The notes beneath the pieces are model-generated. The model saw nothing but the letters and a program-made list of their open reading frames with translations, was not told the DNA's origin and did not search any database. A program made the translations under genes and the position numbers. Below are positions 34,424 through 42,035 of a stretch of DNA of 48,491 bases, one piece after another. Each line of letters opens with the position of its first letter. Within the stretch, counting starts at the first letter, position 1. Source of the stretch: Blautia sp. GTDB taxonomy: Bacteria > Bacillota > Clostridia > Lachnospirales > Lachnospiraceae. Where the stretch lies: contig JAFUCO010000030.1 of the NCBI GenBank assembly GCA_017459635.1, positions 1-48,491 on the forward strand. Reading direction: 5' to 3'.

Positions 34424-34495
34424 ACATCCGTCAGTATAGAACAGCATATGCAGATGTAATGCTGCTGTCATGGCCCTAAATAACGATGCAAAAGG

Positions 34496-34535
34496 AGCGC
34501 AGGCATCCGCTTTATATCCGGCGGATGCCTGCGCT
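34496..34535 (+). terminator. Hairpin terminator after the Asp3-like gene
   Basis: A perfect 15-bp stem (AGCGCAGGCATCCGC with its complement) and a 10-nt loop, followed by TTGCTT, so a short T-tract only. It lies 72 nt after the stop codon, and the next promoter begins five bases later. Confidence 0.75.
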
Positions 34536-34539
34536 TTGC

Positions 34540-34568
34540 TTGACGCGGGGCTTTATGAATGGTATAAA
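34540..34568 (+). promoter_or_regulatory. Promoter of the DUF5685/J-domain pair
   Basis: TTGACG (34540-34545), a 17-nt spacer and TATAAA (34563-34568), 83 nt before the DUF5685 start codon. Confidence 0.65.
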
Positions 34569-34651
34569 GTATACATGGAAAGAGGCCATGAAAAATATGG
34601 ACAGTGCAGTTGGCTTAAGACAGAAAAGACCTGACGACAGGTGGTGGATAT

Positions 34652-35497
34652 ATGTTCGGATATGTGACGATAGACAAACCGGAACTCAGATTCAGGGAGT
34701 TTGATACATACAGGTCATACTACTGCGGACTCTGCCGTGAGCTGCGGGAAGGATACGGAGTACCGGGACAGCTTACTCTGACCTATGACCTGACATTTGT
34801 GATCCTGCTGCTTGAAGGGCTTTATGAGCCCGAGGTGCAGGAGGGAAAGACAAGATGCGTTATCCATCCGTTCATAAAGCATCCTGTCAGGAAAAGCGTT
34901 TTTACCGGATACGCGTCCGATATGAATATAATGCTGAGCTACTATAAATGCCTGGACGACTGGAATGATGAGCACAGGATCACACGGAAGGCATTCGCAG
35001 AGGCTTTGAAGAAAAAGGCTGCAGGGGTAGAGGGAAAATATCCGGAAAAATGTGAGATGATAGTGCTTTATCTGGAGCGCCTGAGCACTCTGGAAAAAGA
35101 AGAGGTTCACGATATCGATGCGCTTTCCGGATGCTTCGGGCATATTATGGAAGAAATATTTACCTGGAAGCATGATGTCTGGGAAAAGGATCTTCGCAGA
35201 ATGGGCTTTTATCTGGGAAAATACATATATATACTGGATGCATTTGAGGATCTTGAGGAGGATATGAAAAACGGAAGCTATAATCTGCTGAGCTTCATGT
35301 CTGAAGATCCGGACCGCGGAAAAAAGATCGAAAAGCTTCTCACAATGATGCTTGCGGAAAGCTGCCGTGCTTTTGAACGTCTTCCGGTAGTGATGCATGC
35401 CGATATTATAAGAAACATTTTATACTCAGGAGTGTGGACAAGGTACAGGGCCGTGCTCCGTAAACGAAATAAGGAGAACATGAAAGAAAATGTCTGA
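34652..35497 (+). CDS. DUF5685 family protein with two Asp-rich helical motifs
   Basis: A 281-residue, largely helical soluble protein matching DUF5685, a family often found beside a J-domain gene in Lachnospiraceae. It opens [20 protein letters not shown] followed by YYCGLCREL, with a Cys-x2-Cys. Two Asp-rich motifs stand out: DDWND at 102-106 and DAFEDLEED at 196-204 (Asp196, Asp200, Asp204), the second followed by MKNGSYNLL. The spacing and the D-x3-D-x3-D-x3-G pattern resemble the metal-binding motifs of class I isoprenoid synthases such as squalene/phytoene synthases. This likeness is my inference. GGTGGTGG lies ahead of the ATG. It overlaps the J-domain gene by eight bases, a sign of translational coupling. 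Confidence 0.75.
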   Translation: MFGYVTIDKPELRFREFDTYRSYYCGLCRELREGYGVPGQLTLTYDLTFVILLLEGLYEPEVQEGKTRCVIHPFIKHPVRKSVFTGYASDMNIMLSYYKCLDDWNDEHRITRKAFAEALKKKAAGVEGKYPEKCEMIVLYLERLSTLEKEEVHDIDALSGCFGHIMEEIFTWKHDVWEKDLRRMGFYLGKYIYILDAFEDLEEDMKNGSYNLLSFMSEDPDRGKKIEKLLTMMLAESCRAFERLPVVMHADIIRNILYSGVWTRYRAVLRKRNKENMKENV

Positions 35498-36113
35498 TCC
35501 GTACAGTGTCCTCGGAGTGGGAAGAAATGCCACGGATGAGGAAGTAAAGAAAGCATACAGGCAGCTGAGCCGGAAGTATCATCCGGATGCAAACATCAAC
35601 AATCCGAACCGTGCGGCAGCAGAAGAGAAGTTTAAAGAAGTGCAGCAGGCCTATGAACAGATAATGAAGGACAGGGAGTATGGGAGAGATACTTCTTATG
35701 GCGGGTTTGGCAGCTTTGGAGGACAGGAGAGCGGTTATCAGGATGAGGAGGCACTCAGGCGCAAGGCTGCAGCGAATTACATTCAGAACAGCCATTTTCA
35801 GGAAGCCATGAATGTGCTCCAGGGGCTTAAGGAAAGAAACGGGGAATGGTATTATCTTTCTGCCATGGCGAACATGGGTGTCGGCAATAATGTGATCGCT
35901 CTTGAGCACATGCGCACCGCTGTGAATCTGGATCCGGGAAATGCACAGTACAGAATGCTGCTGCAGCGCATGGAAGGCGGGGGAAGCTGGTATATGGATC
36001 AGAGCAGGCCTTTCAGCGTAGTCCAGGGCGGCGATGATATGTGTCTTAACGTTTGTCTTGCAAATCTTGCCTGCAACCTGTGCTGCCCGGGTGGAGGAAT
36101 ACTCTGCCTGTAG
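35490..36113 (+). CDS. J-domain protein with a cysteine-rich C-terminus
   Basis: A 207-residue DnaJ-type co-chaperone. The J domain occupies residues 1-65: [20 protein letters not shown], then the HPD tripeptide in RKYHPDAN, which stimulates DnaK. It continues with a Gly/Tyr-rich linker ([14 protein letters not shown]) and a TPR-like helical region ([35 protein letters not shown]). The last 25 residues hold six cysteines ([19 protein letters not shown]). It lacks the zinc-finger and C-terminal peptide-binding domains of DnaJ, so it is a class III J-protein with a specialised client. The most obvious candidate partner is the overlapping DUF5685 protein; that is inference from context. Confidence 0.88.
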   Translation: MSDPYSVLGVGRNATDEEVKKAYRQLSRKYHPDANINNPNRAAAEEKFKEVQQAYEQIMKDREYGRDTSYGGFGSFGGQESGYQDEEALRRKAAANYIQNSHFQEAMNVLQGLKERNGEWYYLSAMANMGVGNNVIALEHMRTAVNLDPGNAQYRMLLQRMEGGGSWYMDQSRPFSVVQGGDDMCLNVCLANLACNLCCPGGGILCL

Positions 36114-36137
36114 TCCTGAGCCTGTCCGCCGTTCCGG

Positions 36138-36167
36138 TTGACAGAGCATAAAGATTTGTATTAAAAT
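36138..36167 (+). promoter_or_regulatory. Promoter of the first cell-wall protein
   Basis: Perfect TTGACA (36138-36143), an 18-nt spacer and TAAAAT (36162-36167), 59 nt before the start codon. Confidence 0.65.
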
Positions 36168-36226
36168 AATGGAAATATCCTGTAATGCAGGAGACCATAA
36201 ACATATGCAACATACAAGGGGGGCTT

Positions 36227-37687
36227 ATGAAAGACAGGGAATGCAGTTCATCTTCTTTTAACCGTGCTGCGCACAGGCTTTTTATCATCCTGGGGCTGGT
36301 AATGCTGATATGTGCGGCGGCTGCGCCGGTCAGCGTAAATGCAGCCGTCAAAAAGGGTTTTGTAAAGGAAAAAGGTTCATATTATTACTATGAAAGCGGA
36401 AAAAAGGTAAAAGGCTTTAAAACGATCAATTCCGCAAAATACTATTTTGATGCAAATGGCAGGATGAAAACCGGCTGGTGCACCATCGGCAAAGACAAGT
36501 ATTTCTTCCAGTCAAACGGCAAGATGACTACCGGTTGGAAGACCGAGGGTACAAAGCGCTATTATTTTACCTCTGACGGTAAAATGGTCAAGGGAAGGTA
36601 CCTCTACGACAAGAAGAAGCGCACCTACCGCTATTTTGCTGCTTCAGGGCAGATGGTAAGAGGCTGGTATACAGTTCCCGACGGAAATAAGATCTATTTC
36701 AGCTCCAATCCTTCTTATCTTGGAAAAGACGGCATAAAGCAGTTCGGCTTTGTGAAGGTAGGGAATTTTACATATTATTTTAAGAGCGGGACCGGTTATC
36801 TTACCAAGGGATGGATCACACGCAAATCGGACGGGGCAAGGTTTTACCTTGATCCGGCAAGAAACGGTGCGCTGGTAGTAAACACTACAAAAGTTCTTGA
36901 CGGTGTCACGTACATTTTTGACAGCAAGGGAGTTTCGTCAATTAAACTGAGCCCTGTGGGAACTGTTACAAGAGCGGCGGGCGCTGAAAGGACCATCAAG
37001 AATTATCTGCTTAACGCGCTGCAGCCATGTGGGCGTGTGCTTTACATCTGGGGCGGCGGCTGGAATCAGGGGAATATTAAAGGCGTGCCTTCTTCGTGGA
37101 CAGACTGGTACAACAGCCAGGGCAGCAGCTTCAATTACAACAATTACAGGGATCTCAGCGCTGCCAACCGCGCAAAGGGCCTTGACTGTTCGGGCTTTGT
37201 AGGCTGGGCGGCATACCAGATAATGCAGTCCTCCTCATATGCGGGATATGGCTATACAGTTGTCTCCGGATCGGTCGGTGGAAGCTATATCGGCCGCGGC
37301 TGGGGAAGCATTCTTACGCAGTCGCAGCTGGCGGCAAGCGGCTATAAAATGTACCCGGGCGATATAGGATACGATGCGAACCATGTGTGGATCATTGTCG
37401 GGCAGTGTAAGGACAAGAGCTGTGTTGTACTGCATTCTACTCCGCAGGCGGGAGTGCAGCTTTCCGGAACACCTACTCCTTCAGGCAATTATGACAGCCG
37501 TGCCGTGCAGGTGTGTGAGCGTTACATGCGCCTCTATCCAGGCTTCAGCAGATTCCCATACAGGACATCCTGCGGGAATTTCATCACAAGGAGCAATTAC
37601 TTCAGATGGAACCGCAGCACTCTGGCCGACCCGGACGGTTTTATGAACATGAACGCCGAGCAGGTTCTGTCGAATCTGTACAGATGA
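36227..37687 (+). CDS. Secreted cell-wall-binding protein with an NlpC/P60-like catalytic domain
   Basis: A 486-residue exported protein. A signal peptide (hydrophobic LFIILGLVMLICAAAAP, likely cleavage after VNA) precedes some eight 20-residue aromatic repeats of the choline/glucan-binding type (for example GWKTEGTKRYYFTSDGKM), reaching to about residue 245. The C-terminal half is NlpC/P60-like: catalytic Cys321 in GLDCSGFVGWAAY and a histidine (His386) in ANHVWIIVG. Such enzymes cleave peptide bonds in peptidoglycan stem peptides. The ATG at 36227 with GGGGGG ahead is chosen over 36185. It is a close paralogue of the next gene, both ending in the same NRSTLADPDG block. It has its own promoter and is followed by a strong terminator. 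Confidence 0.88.
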   Translation: MKDRECSSSSFNRAAHRLFIILGLVMLICAAAAPVSVNAAVKKGFVKEKGSYYYYESGKKVKGFKTINSAKYYFDANGRMKTGWCTIGKDKYFFQSNGKMTTGWKTEGTKRYYFTSDGKMVKGRYLYDKKKRTYRYFAASGQMVRGWYTVPDGNKIYFSSNPSYLGKDGIKQFGFVKVGNFTYYFKSGTGYLTKGWITRKSDGARFYLDPARNGALVVNTTKVLDGVTYIFDSKGVSSIKLSPVGTVTRAAGAERTIKNYLLNALQPCGRVLYIWGGGWNQGNIKGVPSSWTDWYNSQGSSFNYNNYRDLSAANRAKGLDCSGFVGWAAYQIMQSSSYAGYGYTVVSGSVGGSYIGRGWGSILTQSQLAASGYKMYPGDIGYDANHVWIIVGQCKDKSCVVLHSTPQAGVQLSGTPTPSGNYDSRAVQVCERYMRLYPGFSRFPYRTSCGNFITRSNYFRWNRSTLADPDGFMNMNAEQVLSNLYR

Positions 37688-37733
37688 TCATATTATCTGT
37701 GACAAAACCGGTATAAATTATTATATTTTCGTT

Positions 37734-37786
37734 AACATAAGAAAAAAGGCAGGACATTTTGTGTGTTTTGCCTTTTTTCTTATGTT
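37734..37786 (+). terminator. Terminator between the two cell-wall paralogues
   Basis: AACATAAGAAAAAAGGCA (37734-37751) pairs perfectly with 37769-37786; the T-rich right arm supplies the U-tract in the plus direction. It lies 46 nt after the stop codon. Confidence 0.9.
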
Positions 37787-37832
37787 TTGCTACAAGATAT
37801 TGTTTGCATATGTCACAGATTTTACTTAACTG

Positions 37833-37861
37833 TTGACTTTACAGAAGTTATGTCATATAAT
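37833..37861 (+). promoter_or_regulatory. Promoter of the second cell-wall protein
   Basis: TTGACT (37833-37838), a 17-nt spacer and perfect TATAAT (37856-37861). The predicted leader is about 125 nt. Confidence 0.8.
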
Positions 37862-37863
37862 AT

Positions 37864-37891
37864 TTAACGTGAGCGTAACATAAACGTAATT
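37864..37891. promoter_or_regulatory. WalR-like direct repeat at the transcription start
   Basis: On the minus strand AATTAC-N5-TGTTAC-N5-CGTTAA, three hexamers 11 bp apart (plus-strand TTAACG, GTAACA and GTAATT). The Bacillus WalR consensus is TGTWAH-N5-TGTWAH. The site lies just downstream of the -10 box, where binding would repress. Confidence 0.4.
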
Positions 37892-37994
37892 TATACGGTA
37901 AAGATTGCGCGTATCAAATGGGAGAGATAAGGGTTTGCAGGCAGTAACACTATAAATAGCGCATCAGCGCCGGATTTTTTAAGGATGGTATTAT

Positions 37995-39557
37995 ATGCAG
38001 AGTATTGGCAGGAAAATCAGGATGATAGCCGCAGTCTTCTTTCTGCTTTTTGCCGCAGCCGGCATCTCAACGGTATTAGTGAGCGAAAATGTTGAAGCAG
38101 CAACAGCTAACGGCTTTGTTACAAGGGGCGGGAATACATACTATTATAAAAACGGCAAGATGGTCAAAGGCTGGCTTACTCTTAATGGTAAGAAGTATTA
38201 TTTCTGGAGCACCGGTGTCCAGAAACAGGGCTGGCTTACACTTTCAGGAAAAAAATATTATTTTGCAGCTTCATCAGTTCCGGCCAACCGTTACATGGCT
38301 ACCGGCTGGAGACAGGACAAGCAGGGAGTACGCAGATATTTCGACAGCAACGGAGTTATGGCTACCGGCTGGAAGACTATAAAAAACGAGAAGTACTTCT
38401 TTGAGTCAAACGGCGCGATGAAGACCGGATGGAAGACTGAGGGAACAAAACGCTACTATTTCCAGAAGTCCGGTATCATGGTGCGCAATAAGCTTTACTA
38501 TGACCAGTCAAAGAAAGCTTACAGGTTTTTTACCCCTTCAGGTGTAATGGTAAGGCAGTGGTATACAACCTCTGATGGAAACAAGAGGTATTTCAGTTCC
38601 ACGCCAAATGTACTTTCGACAGACGGCCTTATGCAGACCGGTTTCACGAAGATAGGCGACAGAACATTCTACTTCCAGGCAAGCACAGGTTACCTTCTTA
38701 AAGGCTGGGTTACCCGTAAGTCTGACGGAGCAAAATTCTACATGGATCCCAACAAGAGCGGGTCCATGGTAGTAAATACGACCCGTGTCATCAGCGGTGT
38801 GACATATGTGTTTGATAAGAACGGCGTTGCAACCGTAAAAACCGTTGTGTCACAGACCACAAGCAGTGCAAAGACTATCAAGAATTACCTTAAGAATGCT
38901 CTTCAGCCTGTAGGACAGTGCCTGTATGTATGGGGCGGCTGGGGACATGCGACTACCAAAGGCGTTCCTTCTTCATGGAAAACCTTCTATAACAGTTATG
39001 CTAACGGCTATAACTATAATAGCCACCGTTTTGAGATTTACAATGGTGTTGACTGCTCGGGCTTTGTAGGCTGGGCAGCTTACCAGGTGATGCAGACCAA
39101 GTCGGGCGGACCTAATTATACGGTTGTTTCCGGAAGCGTTGGCAGCAGCTATGTAAGCCGCGGCTGGGGCAGCATTATTACTCAGTCAGCTCTTGCCGGA
39201 AGCAATTACAAGATCTATGCAGGTGATGTGGGATATGACAGCGGTCATACCTGGATCATGCTCGGACAGTGCGCTGACGGCAGCTGCGTTGTGCTTCACT
39301 CTACAAACAATGCGGGAGTCCAGCTTGCAGGTACACCTACACCGGCCGGAAATTACTCAAGCCAGGCAGTTGCTCTTGCAAAGAAATATATGGCAAAATA
39401 TCCGAATTATACAAAGTACCAGTCAATGTATAAGCCGTCAACGGGCAACTTCATCAAGCGCGGGAATTTCCTCCGCTGGAACAGAAGCACTCTGGCTGAT
39501 CCGGACGGCTACCTCAAGATGACGGCAGACAAGATCCTGGCTGATCTTTATAAGTAA
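37995..39557 (+). CDS. Paralogous secreted cell-wall-binding NlpC/P60-like protein
   Basis: A 520-residue paralogue of the upstream protein. The signal peptide (IAAVFFLLFAAAGISTVLV) is followed by about nine aromatic repeats (GWLTLNGKKYYFWSTGV and the like) to about residue 280 and an NlpC/P60-like domain with catalytic Cys354 in GVDCSGFVGWAAY and His418 in SGHTWIMLGQ. It has one more repeat than its neighbour, and the N-terminal part differs most. The leader of roughly 125 nt and the WalR-like repeats suggest control by a cell-wall two-component system. A strong terminator on each side makes it monocistronic. No choline residues or toxin modules are visible, so binding is more likely to glycans or teichoic acid than to choline specifically. 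Confidence 0.88.
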   Translation: MQSIGRKIRMIAAVFFLLFAAAGISTVLVSENVEAATANGFVTRGGNTYYYKNGKMVKGWLTLNGKKYYFWSTGVQKQGWLTLSGKKYYFAASSVPANRYMATGWRQDKQGVRRYFDSNGVMATGWKTIKNEKYFFESNGAMKTGWKTEGTKRYYFQKSGIMVRNKLYYDQSKKAYRFFTPSGVMVRQWYTTSDGNKRYFSSTPNVLSTDGLMQTGFTKIGDRTFYFQASTGYLLKGWVTRKSDGAKFYMDPNKSGSMVVNTTRVISGVTYVFDKNGVATVKTVVSQTTSSAKTIKNYLKNALQPVGQCLYVWGGWGHATTKGVPSSWKTFYNSYANGYNYNSHRFEIYNGVDCSGFVGWAAYQVMQTKSGGPNYTVVSGSVGSSYVSRGWGSIITQSALAGSNYKIYAGDVGYDSGHTWIMLGQCADGSCVVLHSTNNAGVQLAGTPTPAGNYSSQAVALAKKYMAKYPNYTKYQSMYKPSTGNFIKRGNFLRWNRSTLADPDGYLKMTADKILADLYK

Positions 39558-39579
39558 GATCCTGATTTAAGAATTATAC

Positions 39580-39625
39580 AAAAACCCTTTCCTGTCTGCT
39601 GTTAAAGCAGCGGGGAAGGGTTTTT
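39580..39625 (+). terminator. Terminator after the second cell-wall protein
   Basis: AAAAACCCTTTCC (39580-39592) pairs with GGGGAAGGGTTTTT (39612-39625), with an inner CTGCT/AGCAG stem, and ends in a T-run. Confidence 0.88.
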
Positions 39626-39770
39626 GCTTTTGTTCGCCAGACAGGTACAGCGCAGCATACGGACGGAACATAAAGCGGCTTTAAAGGGTTTTTTTGACTG
39701 TGCATGGGAAGAAAATGAGTTAAGTTCAGCCCGGATCTGCAGGTATGAGATGTGAATAATAAAACATAAA

Positions 39771-39787
39771 TGTTACAAAATTATAAA
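39771..39787 (+). promoter_or_regulatory. WalR-like box upstream of the PcsB-like gene
   Basis: TGTTAC-N5-TATAAA, close to the WalR consensus TGTWAH-N5-TGTWAH. It lies 19 nt upstream of the -35 box, where binding would activate. Confidence 0.4.
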
Positions 39788-39805
39788 GAAAATGATAAAA
39801 AGTTC

Positions 39806-39834
39806 TTGCTTTCTATTTGGTGTTGTGATAGTAT
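39806..39834 (+). promoter_or_regulatory. Promoter of the PcsB-like gene
   Basis: TTGCTT (39806-39811), a 17-nt spacer and TAGTAT (39829-39834), 70 nt before the start codon. Confidence 0.65.
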
Positions 39835-39853
39835 GACAAAAGATGGATAGAAA

Positions 39854-39881
39854 AATTACAAAACTATTACAAAGTATTAAA
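39854..39881 (+). promoter_or_regulatory. Triple 11-bp-period repeat downstream of the PcsB-like promoter
   Basis: AATTAC-N5-TATTAC-N5-ATTAAA, the same phasing as the repeat at 37864-37891. It lies within the 5' untranslated region. Confidence 0.35.
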
Positions 39882-39904
39882 GTATTATTGCGAGGTTGAT
39901 AAGA

Positions 39905-41506
39905 ATGAAGAAAAAAGCGTTTTGCCTTATGATGGCGCTCCTGCTTACAGCACAGGGTGCATTCTCGGCGGCTGCATCTCCTTATACAGAAGAACAGCTT
40001 CTGGAGTATCAGGCATGGACCAGTGCCCAGCTGGACGCGACTTATGCTAAGATAGATTCCCTCTGGGCAGCAAGACAGCAGCTGCAGAGCGAGATCTCCG
40101 AACTGGATGAAACGCTGGTGCAGGTGATGGTGAGCATTGAAATGCTTAAAGGCGACATCACCCAGAAGGAAGAGGATATCGCAAAGACCGGCAAGAGCCT
40201 TCAGAAGGCAGTAAATGCAAAACAGGAGCAGTACGATTCCATGAAGGAGCGTATACAGTACCTTTATGAAAAGGGCGGAGACGACGCCTGGTTCCTGATG
40301 CTCCTGAATGCCGACAATGTAGCCGACCTTCTTACCAAGGCTGAGTATACACAGAAGATGTATGATTCAGACCGTAAGTCGCTTAAAAAATATGTGAACA
40401 CGATCAATCAGGTGAAAAACCTTCAGAATCAGTATGAGAGTGAAAAAGCTGATCTTGAGGAGATGGAGCTTTCCCTTGAGGATGAGTCCAGGGAGCTCGA
40501 AAACCAGATCGAAATAAGAAAGCAGACTTCATCGGATTACGACAATGAGATAGCATACGCGCAGCAGCAGGCCAATGATTATGCGGCGCTCCTGTGGGAA
40601 CAGCAGGTAGAGCTTGAAAAACTGGTTGCAGAGCGAATAGCGGCAGAAGAAGCGGCAAGACGCGAGGCTGAGGCATATGCGCTGGCAATGGCAGCGGCTG
40701 CTGAAGAATCATCCGGCGGGTATGACTATGACGACGGCGGCTCGTCTGACGGTTCCGGCTATGACGGCCAGATATATACAGAGAGCTTTACCGAGGACGT
40801 ATATGATGATGAAGGAAATGTTGTAGGGACAACTACCTACACTACACAGTACGACGCATACGGAAACGTGCTCGGAGAAGGAACAACTACAGGACAGTAT
40901 GATGAGGACGGGGACCTGGTTGGACAGGAGACTACCGGCAATCTCATTGATGATACTGAGATCTACTCGGATGATACGGATACTGATTCCGGAGATTATG
41001 AGTATATAGAAGACTATCCGGACGATGAATCCGGCAGTACAGATTCATCAGATTCAGGCAGCTATGACTATGAATATGATGAATACGGAAACGTGATCGA
41101 CAGTGATAATACGGTCACTGATTACAGCGGATCCACAGGAAGCTCCTATTCAGGCGGAAGCTCCTCAGGAAGCTCTGTAGCCGATTATGCTACACAGTTC
41201 GTAGGCAACCCCTATGTATGGGGCGGTACAAGCCTTACAAACGGCGCTGACTGCTCAGGTTTTGTGCAGAGTGTTTACGCAAACTTCGGTGTCAGCCTTC
41301 CGAGAACTTCGTACGAGCAGCAGACAGCAGGAACAGAAGTATCCTACTCTGACGCCCAGCCCGGAGACCTGATCTGCTACGGCGGTCATGTGGCCATCTA
41401 TCTTGGCGATGGAAAGATAGTCCATGCTTCAAACTCAAGGGATGGTATAAAGATAAGCAATGATGCCACATATCGCACAATACTTTCAGTAAGAAGACTC
41501 GTATAA
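39905..41506 (+). CDS. PcsB/CwlO-like coiled-coil peptidoglycan endopeptidase (NlpC/P60)
   Basis: A 533-residue secreted protein. The signal peptide (FCLMMALLLTAQGAFSAAA) is followed by a long coiled coil at about residues 35-265 with the family landmark YLYEKGGDDAWFLMLLNADN, then a linker of about 160 residues rich in Gly, Ser, Asp and Tyr with imperfect repeats (YDAYGNVLGEGTT, YDEDGDLVGQETTG, YDEYGNVIDSD), and an NlpC/P60 domain at the C-terminus (Cys450 in GADCSGFVQSVY, His495 in YGGHVAIYLGDG). Coiled-coil NlpC/P60 proteins such as CwlO and PcsB are activated at the membrane by FtsEX. The start is ATG 39905 (GAGG nine bases ahead), not the in-frame TTG 39896. No ftsEX genes are nearby. It directly precedes the alpha-operon ribosomal genes. 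Confidence 0.9.
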   Translation: MKKKAFCLMMALLLTAQGAFSAAASPYTEEQLLEYQAWTSAQLDATYAKIDSLWAARQQLQSEISELDETLVQVMVSIEMLKGDITQKEEDIAKTGKSLQKAVNAKQEQYDSMKERIQYLYEKGGDDAWFLMLLNADNVADLLTKAEYTQKMYDSDRKSLKKYVNTINQVKNLQNQYESEKADLEEMELSLEDESRELENQIEIRKQTSSDYDNEIAYAQQQANDYAALLWEQQVELEKLVAERIAAEEAARREAEAYALAMAAAAEESSGGYDYDDGGSSDGSGYDGQIYTESFTEDVYDDEGNVVGTTTYTTQYDAYGNVLGEGTTTGQYDEDGDLVGQETTGNLIDDTEIYSDDTDTDSGDYEYIEDYPDDESGSTDSSDSGSYDYEYDEYGNVIDSDNTVTDYSGSTGSSYSGGSSSGSSVADYATQFVGNPYVWGGTSLTNGADCSGFVQSVYANFGVSLPRTSYEQQTAGTEVSYSDAQPGDLICYGGHVAIYLGDGKIVHASNSRDGIKISNDATYRTILSVRRLV

Positions 41507-41522
41507 ATCGTGAATTTTTTCC

Positions 41523-41551
41523 TTGCAAAGAGGCGCGTCCCGTGCTATTAT
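41523..41551 (+). promoter_or_regulatory. Promoter of the rpmJ-rplQ operon, embedded in a terminator
   Basis: TTGCAA (41523-41528), a 17-nt spacer and TATTAT (41546-41551). The -10 box lies at the tip of the terminator hairpin at 41533-41570. Confidence 0.6.
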
Positions 41552-41570
41552 AGCATGTGGACGCGCTTTT
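41533..41570 (+). terminator. Terminator of the PcsB-like gene
   Basis: GCGCGTCC (41533-41540) pairs with GGACGCGC (41559-41566), with an inner GTGCTA/TAGCAT stem, followed by four T. It shares sequence with a promoter. Confidence 0.8.
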
Positions 41571-41634
41571 CGGGTTGTATAAGTGCGCCCTTCTGCAGAC
41601 TTAAGTTTTTAACAAATGGAAAGGAGGATTTCCC

Positions 41635-41748
41635 ATGAAGGTAAGATCATCTGTAAAACCGATCTGTGAAAAATGCAAAGTCATTAAGAGAAAAGGTTCT
41701 ATCAGGATCATATGTGAAAATCCGAAGCACAAACAGCGCCAGGGTTGA
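41635..41748 (+). CDS. rpmJ: 50S ribosomal protein L36
   Basis: A 37-residue protein too short for most gene tracks. The sequence [20 protein letters not shown] continues with [17 protein letters not shown]; Cys11, Cys14, Cys27 and His32 form the zinc site of the C+ type of L36. AAGGAGG lies ahead of the ATG. It is the first gene of the rpmJ-rpsM-rpsK-rpsD-rpoA-rplQ unit. infA, which usually sits just before it, is absent here, and a cell-wall hydrolase gene takes its place, so the alpha operon has been separated from the spc operon. A zinc-binding form suggests no zinc-free backup is required in zinc-replete growth. Confidence 0.97.
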   Translation: MKVRSSVKPICEKCKVIKRKGSIRIICENPKHKQRQG

Positions 41749-41788
41749 TAAGCGTATGAAACCTGCAGAACAGCGGCTGCAGCAAAAA

Positions 41789-41850
41789 TGCTTCCGTCAT
41801 AGCAGTTTTGCGGCTGCATAAGCAGCGTGTATTGCCTAATACCGGAGGCA
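41789..41850 (+). promoter_or_regulatory. Three-way-junction RNA between rpmJ and rpsM
   Basis: P1 pairs TGCTTCCG (41789-41796) with CGGAGGCA (41843-41850); P2 is GCTGC-ATAA-GCAGC (41813-41826); P3 is GTATT-GCCT-AATAC (41829-41842), directly stacked on P1. All three stems close with at most one G-U pair. It is a candidate ribosomal-protein autoregulatory leader; the ligand is unknown. Confidence 0.5.
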
Positions 41851-41901
41851 TCGCGCAAAGCGCGGAAAATCCGGAAAGGCCGCGCAAAGAGAATCGCGGC
41901 T

Positions 41902-41989
41902 GGGTGTTATACCGAGACACCCCAATTAGGAAATGAAGGCGTTTGACAGATACACCCCATTTCACCTTGCCGGTACGGCAAGTGGTGTA
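41902..41989 (+). promoter_or_regulatory. Further leader hairpins upstream of rpsM
   Basis: GGGTGT (41902-41907) with ACACCC (41917-41922); CACC-TTGCCG (41963-41972) with CGGCAA-GT-GGTG (41976-41987). An alternative outer pairing TACACC (41951-41956) with GGTGTA (41984-41989) excludes part of the second stem, so a switch is conceivable. Confidence 0.4.
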
Positions 41990-42035
41990 CGGATCAAAAA
42001 AGCTTTCTTATTATTAGAATGGAGGAAAACAGTAC

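Noticed and set aside
34486-34704. 72-codon plus-strand frame before DUF5685
   Set aside because: It runs through a terminator stem and a promoter, and overlaps the DUF5685 start in another frame.
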